Source of the DNA: an alpha proteobacterium AAP38
GTDB taxonomy: Bacteria; Pseudomonadota; Alphaproteobacteria; Azospirillales; Azospirillaceae
Reading direction: 5' to 3'
Assembly: GCA_001296005.1 (NCBI GenBank)
Contig: LJHR01000023.1
Coordinates: 62,001 to 126,000 of the forward strand
Length of the DNA: 64,000 nucleotides
Part shown: positions 38,235 through 46,552 of the stretch, piece after piece
How positions within the stretch are numbered: the stretch's first letter is position 1
How the letters are laid out: each line of letters starts with the position of its first letter
Program-made: the position numbers and the translations under genes
Notes under the pieces: model-generated
What the model was told of the DNA's origin: nothing
The model's database searches: none
Seen by the model: only the letters and a program-made list of their open reading frames with translations

Positions 38235-38879
38235 TCACACCCCCAGAAGCTTGCAGGCCAGCACCCACAGGGCGCGGCGATCATCGATCCCCATAAGGCC
38301 GCCATTGATCTTGCGGGTACAGGCGGTCAACTCGCCCGTATCGGCAAAACGGTTGCAGCCCTTCCAATCCCAGAACCACGCCGCCGACAGGGCCGCATGA
38401 TCGGGATTGAGTAACAGGTCAGGCTGCCCGATCAGATCGAGGCCAAGAGCGCTCCCCGCCCGTTGATAGGCCGTGCGGCCCGTCAGCTGGATCAGGCCGC
38501 GCCCGCGATAGCGCCAGCCATCGCCCGGCTGGACATTGCCCAGCTGCACCCGCCCGAACTCCCCGCCATAGACGATGCTGGCGATGGCTGCCGGATCGGC
38601 GGGCCGGGTTGGCGTACGACCAAGGCGCGCGGCATCCGCCTCGCTGATCCGCGCCGGCCCGAAGGTCGGCACCAGCTTGTCCACCGCGTAATTCAGGCTT
38701 TCGGAAAGCCGGCTGAACCCGCCGCTTTCATGCGCCACCTGCGCCAGGAACATCGCCTTGCGCGCCGGCGTGCCAATGTCAAAGCGCTCGCACGCCGCCT
38801 CCAGCGGCGGGGCGAAGCTGGCCAGGATGATGGGCCGCGTGGTCGGCACCAGGGCCGCCAGCAATGCCGTCGTGATCAT
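38235..38879 (-). CDS. phage endolysin, glycoside hydrolase family 19
   Basis: 214-residue lysozyme/chitinase-fold enzyme expected to cleave peptidoglycan glycan strands. Motifs: FLAQVAHESGGFSRLSESLNY with the catalytic Glu, YRGRGLIQLTGRTAYQ, and ACTRKINGGLMGIDDR. The start at 38879 (MITTALLAALV) is chosen because GGGGG lies 6 bases upstream and because earlier ATGs fall in a terminator hairpin. The amino end is mildly hydrophobic, and a signal-anchor role is possible but weak. It is paired with the holin downstream. Confidence 0.9.
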   Translation of the reverse strand: MITTALLAALVPTTRPIILASFAPPLEAACERFDIGTPARKAMFLAQVAHESGGFSRLSESLNYAVDKLVPTFGPARISEADAARLGRTPTRPADPAAIASIVYGGEFGRVQLGNVQPGDGWRYRGRGLIQLTGRTAYQRAGSALGLDLIGQPDLLLNPDHAALSAAWFWDWKGCNRFADTGELTACTRKINGGLMGIDDRRALWVLACKLLGV

Positions 38880-38892
38880 GGTAACCCCCATG

Positions 38893-38918
38893 AAAAAGCC
38901 CGGCACGAAGGCCGGGCT
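38893..38918 (-). terminator. intrinsic terminator between tail and lysis genes
   Basis: On the minus strand AGCCCGGC (38918-38911) and GCCGGGCT (38904-38897) form a perfect 8-bp stem with a 6-nt loop, followed by TTTTC. It would reduce transcription from the tail genes into the endolysin-holin pair, for example to delay lysis. Confidence 0.75.
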
Positions 38919-38945
38919 GGTCAATGTCGTGATGCTGTAAGGGGC

Positions 38946-39224
38946 TCAGCGCGGGCCGCCCGGTCGGACATCTTCGCGCGGTAAGCGGGCGGCGATGGTC
39001 TCCAACAGGATCTCCACCCGCGCCAAACGCTTGTCGATCAGCATTTCGGTTTCCGTCCGGCTCTGCACCTGTTGCTTCAGGGTGGCAACCTCGATGGTCA
39101 AGGCCTGCACCGCCGCATGCTGCATGGCCGCGTACCAGATACCGCCGGCAATGACGGCTGCGAACATTGTCGGAAACATCATCATGCGCGATCCCACGCG
39201 CATCGTGTCTTCGGTTTGTGCCAT
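38946..39224 (-). CDS. small membrane protein of the lysis region, unknown
   Basis: 92 residues. One membrane helix (MFPTMFAAVIAGGIWYAAM) is followed by a coiled-coil-like stretch (TIEVATLKQQVQSRTETEM...LARVEILLETI). Its position before the endolysin would fit a second holin or spanin-like protein, but there is no lipobox or paired overlapping spanin gene. It starts one base inside the upstream stop (TAATG), so it is translationally coupled. The family is not recognised. Confidence 0.7.
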   Translation of the reverse strand: MAQTEDTMRVGSRMMMFPTMFAAVIAGGIWYAAMQHAAVQALTIEVATLKQQVQSRTETEMLIDKRLARVEILLETIAARLPREDVRPGGPR

Positions 39225-39505
39225 TATCCCCCGCTCCCATCGCCAATATCGACCCCCTCCATCACCAGGATGGGGATGTGTTTGGTCCAGGCCCGCCGGC
39301 AATGGTCGGGCCGTGTGAAAAGCCGGTTGATCCCCTCGATCAGGGGCAGCAGCACCCGCGCCCGCCGCGCACCCTGCCGGTGCAACTGCCACGTGCCCGC
39401 CGACAGGGTCAGCTTGCGATGGCCCGTCCCGATCAGGACATTCAAGGCGCAGGACAGCAAGGACCCGCCCTGGCCAACCCGCCAAGCAAGTGCATGCAAG
39501 GACAT
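39224..39505 (-). CDS. phage protein of unknown function
   Basis: 93 residues starting MSLHALAWRVGQGG, with an earlier in-frame ATG 12 bases upstream. It is basic (HRQGARRARVLLPLIEGINRL) and contains WTKHIPILVMEG near the end. I recognise no domain. It lies between the fibre-related gene and the small membrane protein and overlaps the latter by one base. It is a plausible minor structural or lysis-related protein; the coding call rests on tight packing and codon pattern. Confidence 0.6.
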   Translation of the reverse strand: MSLHALAWRVGQGGSLLSCALNVLIGTGHRKLTLSAGTWQLHRQGARRARVLLPLIEGINRLFTRPDHCRRAWTKHIPILVMEGVDIGDGSGG

Positions 39506-39530
39506 TATCGCCCCCAATCGCCAGGGATGA

Positions 39531-40145
39531 TCAGATGACAGGCCAGGCAGCCAGCAGGGCCGCCACCTCCGCCTCCGTCACGGCTTCTGCCGCCAGCAGC
39601 TGCGCCGTGTAACTGGGCTGCGCCGGGTCGCCATCGATGCCGACAAAGACATCGAGATAATCGATCTTCTCGGCGCCAGCGAACACCAGCAGCAGCGGGC
39701 CATTCGACAGGATGGCAATGGCCCTGGCCTGCCCACCCTCGCCAAGCGCCGAAACCAGCAAGGACAGGAACACCATCTTTTTCAGGCTTGGCAGCGGAAC
39801 CGGCACAGGCGGCGGCGGGGCAGCGAACCCATCCCCATCGCGCACCCAACCGATCTGAACCTCTTCGCCAATGGCTTCCCAGCCCCTCTGCGCGGCGACG
39901 CCAGGCGTGGCGATGACGCGGTTAACGACCACATCATCGACCACTTCTGCGCACAGGCCAGGAACCTCCGGCGGTGGCGATGGAGCGTAGAAATCCTGAC
40001 CGTCATACAGCCAGCCAATTTCTACTTCCTGGCCGCAGTTACGCCAACCATCTCCAGATGGAGGCACAGCTGAGGTCAAGAGATCGGTGACGATGCCGTC
40101 AACGACACACGCGAAATTCAGAACAGCGGGAATATCCATCATCAT
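39531..40145 (-). CDS. phage tail-fibre-associated protein, unknown
   Basis: 204 residues. Two copies of a short repeat (GQEVEIGWLYDGQDFYAPSPP and GEEVQIGWVRDGDGFAAPPPP) lie in the first half, each preceded by a VVDGIVT or VVDDVVVN strand. Such repeats occur in fibre-assembly and tail-accessory proteins. The second half is helical (TAQLLAAEAVTEAEVAALLAAW). The start overlaps the stop of the glycine-rich fibre gene by ATGA, so it probably helps assemble or decorate that fibre. Confidence 0.7.
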   Translation of the reverse strand: MMMDIPAVLNFACVVDGIVTDLLTSAVPPSGDGWRNCGQEVEIGWLYDGQDFYAPSPPPEVPGLCAEVVDDVVVNRVIATPGVAAQRGWEAIGEEVQIGWVRDGDGFAAPPPPVPVPLPSLKKMVFLSLLVSALGEGGQARAIAILSNGPLLLVFAGAEKIDYLDVFVGIDGDPAQPSYTAQLLAAEAVTEAEVAALLAAWPVI

Positions 40146-41734
40146 ATCACTCCGGTGACTGTGAGCTGTCCATTACCGCCGACACCGCCAGCGCCGGAAT
40201 TCGTGCCGTCGAGCGAGGCGCCACCGCCACCGCCGCCACCCGATGTGCCTCCGGCTACGCCGACCGTGCCGATCCCTCCACCATTGCCGCCGTTCCCGGC
40301 TCCACCGGGTCCTCCGGTGCCGGCAGGACCGCCTGAACCGGCAGCGTCCAGATAAGCACCTGCGCCCCCGCCGCCGCCGCCATTGACAGACGATCCGCCA
40401 TCACCATTGTCACCGGCCGAGTCCATGCCGCCACCGCCGCCACCGCCGCCATCTCCAGACGGGTAACCCGGCGTTGATGAGTTGCCGGGTCCACCGTCGC
40501 CGCCACCGAATGCACCGGTCGCTCCAACGCGCGGGGCGCCGCCAGTGACACCAGATGGTGCGCCAAGCGTGCCGCCGCCGCCGCCGCCTGGCTGCCCGAC
40601 ATTCTGGCCACCCTTCCCTGGCGCACCGCCGAACACCGTCAGATGCGAACCGAAGCTTGTGTTGCCGCCGGCACTGCCGTCATTGCCGTCTGTATTGTTT
40701 GTCGTCACCGCAGCGCCGCCGCTGCCGCCAGCGCCAATCGTGACTGTTTCGGATGAGCTTAACGCCGATGATGCCAACAGCCGCCGGCGTCGCGCGCCGC
40801 CGCCGCCGCCAGATCCACCAGCGCGCGCCGCGCCATTCGGGCCGCGGCGACCACTACCGCCGCCTCCACCACCGGCAGAGCCATCTGCCAAGTGGAACCG
40901 ATACCCTGGCGGCTTCACCCAGGTTGATGAACTCGTAAATTGCATCGAGTACGGAGCGATGACGTAACTGTAGAACGCTGCTCCATCGCAGACGATCACA
41001 CGCATTTCACCGGGATACGAAACGAAGCTGGTGAGTCCGTCAATCAACTCCGATCCATTCGGATCAAGCGTCACCTGTCCGGTTCCGCTGTTCTTCGTAT
41101 AGCACCACCACCCGTTACCCAAAGTGGCCGCCGCCACCAGGGTCTGCGTGAAGGTTCCGTTCGTCCAATCGATAAGGGTTCCACGATCAGCGACGCCCAA
41201 GATGGTGTTGCTCGTCCTGGCCGACCTCTTGATCTTTCTGGCCTTGGCCGGCGTGATGTATCGGAGATCATCCGTCCCGGCATCAATTTCCGCTTCGGTC
41301 GCGATCTCGGTGACGCCAAACGAATTTTCTGTCGCAAGGTCAGCGGCGGTTCCGGTGCGCCCGCGCTTACCCATGCAGAAGATGTTCCAGGCCGCCAGCG
41401 TGCCGGCCCCACCGGTATCACCAACCGCAACACTTACCACCAGCGCGCCTGTGTCAGCGTTATAGCTGGTGACCGTGCCCTCCATGAAGTTGGCGCTATT
41501 GGCCTGGCTCTCAATGCGCACCCAGGCGCCAGCGAACAGCGGACGATCCTTGTCGATAGTCAGCGACTTGCTGCCGCTGCCGATGATCAGGCTGGTTGCG
41601 CTGTACGCCCGGAAAATGCCGCGAAATTGGGCGACGGCATCGTCAAGGGCGGGCACAAAGCCGCTATCTTCGGAGGCATAGGCCTGCCCCTGGAATGAGG
41701 CACTGTCATAATCATTGCCATTCAACGTCGGCAT
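40142..41734 (-). CDS. glycine-rich phage tail fibre protein
   Basis: 530 residues. Residues about 47-118 hold a beta module (SLIIGSGSKSLTI...FMEGTVTSYN...) shared with the two neighbouring tail proteins. The middle includes TPAKARKIKRS and a strand-rich region. From about 280 to the end it is extremely glycine-rich (for example GGGGGGSGRRG, GGPGNSSTPGYP), the kind of polyglycine sandwich found in adhesin tips of long-tailed phages. It probably contacts the host surface. The start overlaps the upstream stop as TGATG. Confidence 0.82.
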   Translation of the reverse strand: MPTLNGNDYDSASFQGQAYASEDSGFVPALDDAVAQFRGIFRAYSATSLIIGSGSKSLTIDKDRPLFAGAWVRIESQANSANFMEGTVTSYNADTGALVVSVAVGDTGGAGTLAAWNIFCMGKRGRTGTAADLATENSFGVTEIATEAEIDAGTDDLRYITPAKARKIKRSARTSNTILGVADRGTLIDWTNGTFTQTLVAAATLGNGWWCYTKNSGTGQVTLDPNGSELIDGLTSFVSYPGEMRVIVCDGAAFYSYVIAPYSMQFTSSSTWVKPPGYRFHLADGSAGGGGGGSGRRGPNGAARAGGSGGGGGARRRRLLASSALSSSETVTIGAGGSGGAAVTTNNTDGNDGSAGGNTSFGSHLTVFGGAPGKGGQNVGQPGGGGGGTLGAPSGVTGGAPRVGATGAFGGGDGGPGNSSTPGYPSGDGGGGGGGGMDSAGDNGDGGSSVNGGGGGGAGAYLDAAGSGGPAGTGGPGGAGNGGNGGGIGTVGVAGGTSGGGGGGGASLDGTNSGAGGVGGNGQLTVTGVI

Positions 41735-44208
41735 CAGGAATGCTCCTCCACGGTCAGTGCGGCGCGGTAATCGCCGAACTGGGGGTTTGAAAAATCCATG
41801 GTCTGGTCAGGGATGGACCCCCAGAGGGTCAACCGGTGCAGGTTGGCCGGGTCGGTCGGGTCCAGGATCAGGGCAAAGGGCTTGCGCACGCCAACGGCGC
41901 GGCGCAGCTCATACACTTGGCTCAACAGCTCATCGCGCCCGACATTGGCCAGTTGCAGGGAGGCGACCCGCCATTGCTTGCGGCCATCGACATAAATCTG
42001 CCCGCCGCGCGCCCGCTCCCGTTGTGACGGGTCCGTCCAGCCAATGCGCCAGTCCCAGGTCATGTTGATGGTCGGTTGATAGGCCGCCGCCACCACCAGC
42101 CGCCCGATATCCAGCCAGGACAGGCTGCTATCCTGCACCTCGATCTTCAGGTAGCGGGCATAGATGGGCTGCCCGTCACCATTGGCCAGCCCCGGCATAT
42201 GGACGCCGGGCGGTTGATACCCTTCACCCAGCAGGTCGATCTGCCCACCCCAGCGGAAATCACCCCAATAGGTCAGGCCAAACGGTTCCACCGCCGGCCA
42301 GACGGCCAGGTCTGCCGCTTCACGACTGATCGTAACCGCTGCCGCTGATCCAGACCCCACGACAGACGCGATGGATACGACAAGCCGGCGCGATGGCCGG
42401 TCATAGGATGTGACGGTACCGACGATATAGTTGCTGCTGTCGATGGAGAGGCGGACGCGGGCACCTGCGTAAAACCGCATGTTTTGATCATCGACATAGA
42501 CGGTTTTGGAACCGGTCCCCAGGGTGATCGGCTGGACGGCCTCCGTACCGGCATAGACCGCCAGCGTCGCGGCACGGGTGGCGGCGGAGGTGGCGGGGTT
42601 GGTCAGGGTCTGAAGGTCGGCGTTGCTGACCCGACTGGCGATGTAGGTGATGCGGCTGATCCAGCCGTTGAGCTGGTCTGTGCCGCTTGGCCTGCACCCC
42701 ATGCTAAACGTCGTTACAGTCGGTACGGCGCCAGAAGTGTCGGTAAGCGGAGAAGCACCGTTTCGGCTATATGCGAAATTGTCTTGCGCCCAACTTGCCG
42801 CCCTGCGCTGTTCTCCAGTAAAAGACGTTTCAAGCAAGACGGCTTGAGCAACACCCCCGGATTGAACAAGGTACTGGAAGTTGGCGGAACCGAATTGCGT
42901 ACCAACCTGGATCACGTTGTTGTTCGTGCCGTCGCCGATTTCCGCAGCTACTAGCTGCCCGGTACTACTACCAGCAACATATTGACTGCTTGCCACGACC
43001 AAGGTACCCGCCGACCCGTTGAACGACGGCAGCGCGCTGGTCGGCATCGTGGGGACATCCGCCGCGCGGGTGGCCGTAGTTCCGGCGGTGGGGATGTAGC
43101 TGGTTGGAAACGAACCGGCTTCAAGTTGCGTGCCCCAGGCCAGAAGCCCGGATGTATTATCGCCCGTGTAGGAGGCTTGTCCGTTCACATAGACGATGCA
43201 TCTGACGGAAGTGCCCGCTGTAGAGGATAGCGTTCCGCCTATCGTGCAGCGATACCAACCGTTTCCGACCGAAATGATGGAAGCGGAAGCACCAGACGCG
43301 GAACCAGATGCTGCGGCGGCAGACGTGATTGTTCCGGTAGAAACGTTGAACTCCGCTGTCAACCTGTCGACAAAAGCCGCATCCTTGTCCATGAGAAGGC
43401 TGACGACAGAATAGCCATCTGCTTTCACAAAGCATGAAAAGCTGTAAGCAGCATTTGGCGCGGCAGTAATGTTCCGCGCCACCGCGTGCTGACCGTTCAC
43501 TGCTGTCGCAGTCAACTTGTTCGCTGCGTTTGATCCGTCAGGTGCAGCTCCAGAACCGGCTGTTATGTTGAGAAGCGTAGCACCCCAACCGGTCGAAAAA
43601 TCAGCAGATTGCGTTACGAGGTTCGTCCGCGCCGCCTCAATCAACAGACCGCGCGCCGTCTTGGTCACCGGATCATAGTCAAACCGCGCCTCACCAGACG
43701 CCGCCGTCCGCATCGTGCCGGTAAAATCGAAATAGGTCGCGGTACTGGCCCGGCTGAAACTGGCCCCCGTTGGCAAGGTCCCGCTGGTCAAATCATGATC
43801 CAGCATCGTGCTGGTCCAGCTATAGCCCCCGCGCGCGGTGCCGCTGACCAGGATGCTGCGGGTGTCATAGACCGTGTCGGACAGCGCAAAGCTGTAACCC
43901 CCGGCATCACTGGCCGCCCCCGACCGCGCCCGCGCGCCGCGAATGCGCCAGCGGGCCGCCGCCGTGAAATTATGGCCCAGCAGCATGATCAGGCTGATCG
44001 GCACGGGATAACCCATATCCAGATCCAGAATCACGCTGCTGCCGATGGTCCGGCAAACCATCTTCAGCCGGTCATTCAGGATATTGGACAGGCCCATGCC
44101 CGCAACAAAGCTGGTCGGGCTGGTCAGGACCGTCGCGGCCTTGGTCGCAAAATCATTATTCGCGATCACGACATTGCGTGCGCGGCCGGTCATTGCATCC
44201 AATGGCAT
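41734..44208 (-). CDS. phage tail protein with inserted carbohydrate-binding-like domain
   Basis: 824 residues. The amino end (about 1-125; VIANNDFATKAATVLTSP...LLGHNFTAAARW) and carboxy end (about 640-824; GQPIYARYLKIEVQD...WDWRIGWTDPSQRERARGGQIYVDGR) look like two parts of one tail protein. Between them are a fibre-type domain (FSRASTATYFD...GLLIEAARTNLV...WYRCTIGGTLSS), a concanavalin-like stretch and one copy of the shared beta module. The insertion is probably a receptor-binding or capsule-binding domain. GGGGG lies just before the ATG. It belongs to the tail-tip cluster; the exact role is unproven. Confidence 0.78.
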   Translation of the reverse strand: MPLDAMTGRARNVVIANNDFATKAATVLTSPTSFVAGMGLSNILNDRLKMVCRTIGSSVILDLDMGYPVPISLIMLLGHNFTAAARWRIRGARARSGAASDAGGYSFALSDTVYDTRSILVSGTARGGYSWTSTMLDHDLTSGTLPTGASFSRASTATYFDFTGTMRTAASGEARFDYDPVTKTARGLLIEAARTNLVTQSADFSTGWGATLLNITAGSGAAPDGSNAANKLTATAVNGQHAVARNITAAPNAAYSFSCFVKADGYSVVSLLMDKDAAFVDRLTAEFNVSTGTITSAAAASGSASGASASIISVGNGWYRCTIGGTLSSTAGTSVRCIVYVNGQASYTGDNTSGLLAWGTQLEAGSFPTSYIPTAGTTATRAADVPTMPTSALPSFNGSAGTLVVASSQYVAGSSTGQLVAAEIGDGTNNNVIQVGTQFGSANFQYLVQSGGVAQAVLLETSFTGEQRRAASWAQDNFAYSRNGASPLTDTSGAVPTVTTFSMGCRPSGTDQLNGWISRITYIASRVSNADLQTLTNPATSAATRAATLAVYAGTEAVQPITLGTGSKTVYVDDQNMRFYAGARVRLSIDSSNYIVGTVTSYDRPSRRLVVSIASVVGSGSAAAVTISREAADLAVWPAVEPFGLTYWGDFRWGGQIDLLGEGYQPPGVHMPGLANGDGQPIYARYLKIEVQDSSLSWLDIGRLVVAAAYQPTINMTWDWRIGWTDPSQRERARGGQIYVDGRKQWRVASLQLANVGRDELLSQVYELRRAVGVRKPFALILDPTDPANLHRLTLWGSIPDQTMDFSNPQFGDYRAALTVEEHS

Positions 44209-44209
44209 C

Positions 44210-46552
44210 TTACCCCCAGAGCGTCAGGGTCACGCGGTTGTCGCCCGCATCTTCGTCAATCCCCAGCACGCGCATCAGGCGCCCGCCGGAAAGCCCAAAC
44301 CGGCCATCGGTCAGGCTGACGGCCTGGCCGATCTCCACCGCGAATGGTTCCGTCTTGGCCGGCGCGGTGAACACCGCGCGCGGCACGCCATGCAGGTCCA
44401 TCTGCCGCTGCTGTTCGGCCAACGCATCCGCCTCATACAGCAGCAGCGTATCCAGGCGGTCTGCGACCGCCCGCTGCCCATAAAGGCTGCGCACACGCCC
44501 GTCTGCCGATGCCACCGGGTACCGGTAGGCCGCTTGGAAAGACCGCAGCTGCGCCGTCGTGATGGCGATATTGTCCAGCGACCCGGCAAATGCCGCATCC
44601 TTGGACACGGTCAGGGTGGGCGTAGCCGCCGTCGCCGTGAATGCATATTCAACCGCCCCGCTGGCCGACACCGCCCCCAGGGTCAGGGCACCCACCTTGA
44701 AGGTCAGGGTCCCTGCCGTCCGGGTGACATCGGCGGCCAGGATATAATCCTGCCCAACATCCAGGGTGATTGATTGCGTCAGGTCAGAGGCAGAGCCGGC
44801 AGCGGCACTGGCCATTCCGCCGGCAATGCTCCACCCCGTCCCCTTGGTCCAGACGGTGTCACTGTCGAAGGTGCCATTGGCCACTGCATTGCGGCGGACG
44901 CTGTCGGCCAGATCATCGACCCCCATCACCCGCCAGTTGCGGGCAAATCCCACCGACATGCGCCAGACGGGCGCCCGCGCCTCCTCCCGCGCGAAACCGT
45001 CCAGCAGATTGTCGCCGTCAATGGCCAGCACTGCGGCGCCCGCCGGGGCCTCCAGCCGCCCGGCATCAAACAGGCCCGCGCGGTTGAACCCGTACCAGGC
45101 CCCGATGCTGTTGGCGATTTCGTCCAGCACATCCAGGGCGTTGCCGCCGTCACGCAAATAGACCTGCACCACCGCCGGGTTGATCGCATGCAGCGCGTCA
45201 AAGACATCGCCGCCGACGGCGGTGGCAATCTCCCCCGGCAGCAACCCGACCTTGGTCACGGTCCAGTCGGCAAAGGTCCCAACCCCCGCCGTCGCCGTCA
45301 CCGTTACAGTCAGAACCCCTGCCGCCCAGCCGGTCACCTGCCCGAACATCCAGTTGCTGTCGGGTGCCGTCGTGGCGGCAATCAGCGCGTAACCACCCAC
45401 ACCCATGGGCATCGTGTCACGCAGGGCCAGCGTACGACTGCCCGTTCCGATGGTCAGGCTGGACAGGCTGATGGCGCTGTCCAGCACCAGACGGCGTGTG
45501 GCCAGATATTCCATGGCCCGCGCCGCCGATGGTTCCGCCGGCGCATCCACGCTGCCGATGACATCGGCGGTCAGCAGCTTCGGTTCATCCCCGCCGACAA
45601 TCACGGCACCATTGGCGGCATCCAGGGTCCATTGCCCCGCCGCCGGATTGGCCGCGACATAGGTGAGGGGAACGCCCCGGTCCCGCACCACATGCCAGCC
45701 GCTGTCATAGGTATGGACGGCTCCGCCGCCATGAAACTGAAACGTGAAGCGGCCATTGACGATACCAAGCGGCACCAGCTCCACATTCAGGCACTTGCCG
45801 ATGCAGATGGGCTTGGCCTGATCGCGCAGGTCCACACCGCCCTCAAACCCGCCGGTCCCACGATAGCGCGGGCTATACAGATCCTGATCCAGCAGCTTGG
45901 TCAGGTCCTTGACGGCGATGCTGAACGTACCGTCATCCAGGGTGCAGCCATCGGTGATGCCGACAAAGATGATGCCGAAATCGGCCCGCGCAAAATCCTC
46001 CCCGCCAAGCTCGACCGTGATGCGCCGCCCGTCCCATCCCCATTCCCCGAAACCGTCGCAGGCCCCGTCGCCATTATTGAGCGTGATATCGCCAAATCCG
46101 GGGATCGACCGCCCGCCGATGCGCGCGCCGCCATACATGCTGCGGGTAAAGCGCAGCGCGTTCTGGACCCGGCCCTCATAATGCACATTGGCGGGGCTGT
46201 CCGTGGGGCTGCTGTTATAGCCATGCACCGACCAGTAACGGGTGACCAGCCCCGTCAGCTCCAGGGCCGCCGCCGCCACATCGGCCAGGGTCACGCCCGT
46301 CACCGCCACCCAGGACCCATCCTGCGCCAGATCCGCGATGGTCACCGGCACATCGGCCAGGGCCGGGCGCGTCAGGGTCAGCGCGTCACCCACCCGCAGC
46401 ACCGTAAAGGTTCCCGCCGCCGCCAGCAGCCGGTTGCCCGCCGCCTGCTGCGCCATGCTGGCCCGCACGATGGCATAGGGCTGTGCCGTCACCAGATAAT
46501 CGCGGATCGATGCCGGATCAGTGATCAACGCATCAAAGGCGGCCCCCATCAC
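44210..46552 (-). CDS. phage tail tip/hub protein
   Basis: 780 residues. The first half contains NVHYEGRVQNALRFTRSMYGG and ITVELGGEDFARADFGIIFVG, followed by KDLTKLLDQDLYSPRYRGTG, features of a large tail-tip protein family of siphoviruses. Residues about 363-434 are a copy of the shared beta module. The end (EIGQAVSLTDGRFGLSGGRLMRVLGIDED) resembles the terminal segment of tail hub proteins. It is next to the tape measure gene, overlapping it by ATGA, the usual position for baseplate or tip components. Confidence 0.75.
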   Translation of the reverse strand: MMGAAFDALITDPASIRDYLVTAQPYAIVRASMAQQAAGNRLLAAAGTFTVLRVGDALTLTRPALADVPVTIADLAQDGSWVAVTGVTLADVAAAALELTGLVTRYWSVHGYNSSPTDSPANVHYEGRVQNALRFTRSMYGGARIGGRSIPGFGDITLNNGDGACDGFGEWGWDGRRITVELGGEDFARADFGIIFVGITDGCTLDDGTFSIAVKDLTKLLDQDLYSPRYRGTGGFEGGVDLRDQAKPICIGKCLNVELVPLGIVNGRFTFQFHGGGAVHTYDSGWHVVRDRGVPLTYVAANPAAGQWTLDAANGAVIVGGDEPKLLTADVIGSVDAPAEPSAARAMEYLATRRLVLDSAISLSSLTIGTGSRTLALRDTMPMGVGGYALIAATTAPDSNWMFGQVTGWAAGVLTVTVTATAGVGTFADWTVTKVGLLPGEIATAVGGDVFDALHAINPAVVQVYLRDGGNALDVLDEIANSIGAWYGFNRAGLFDAGRLEAPAGAAVLAIDGDNLLDGFAREEARAPVWRMSVGFARNWRVMGVDDLADSVRRNAVANGTFDSDTVWTKGTGWSIAGGMASAAAGSASDLTQSITLDVGQDYILAADVTRTAGTLTFKVGALTLGAVSASGAVEYAFTATAATPTLTVSKDAAFAGSLDNIAITTAQLRSFQAAYRYPVASADGRVRSLYGQRAVADRLDTLLLYEADALAEQQRQMDLHGVPRAVFTAPAKTEPFAVEIGQAVSLTDGRFGLSGGRLMRVLGIDEDAGDNRVTLTLWG

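Noticed and set aside
40142-41000. Repetitive GGC/CCG-rich DNA that might look like a CRISPR or satellite array
   Set aside because: The repetition comes from polyglycine codons of a tail fibre; there are no constant repeats with equal unique spacers.
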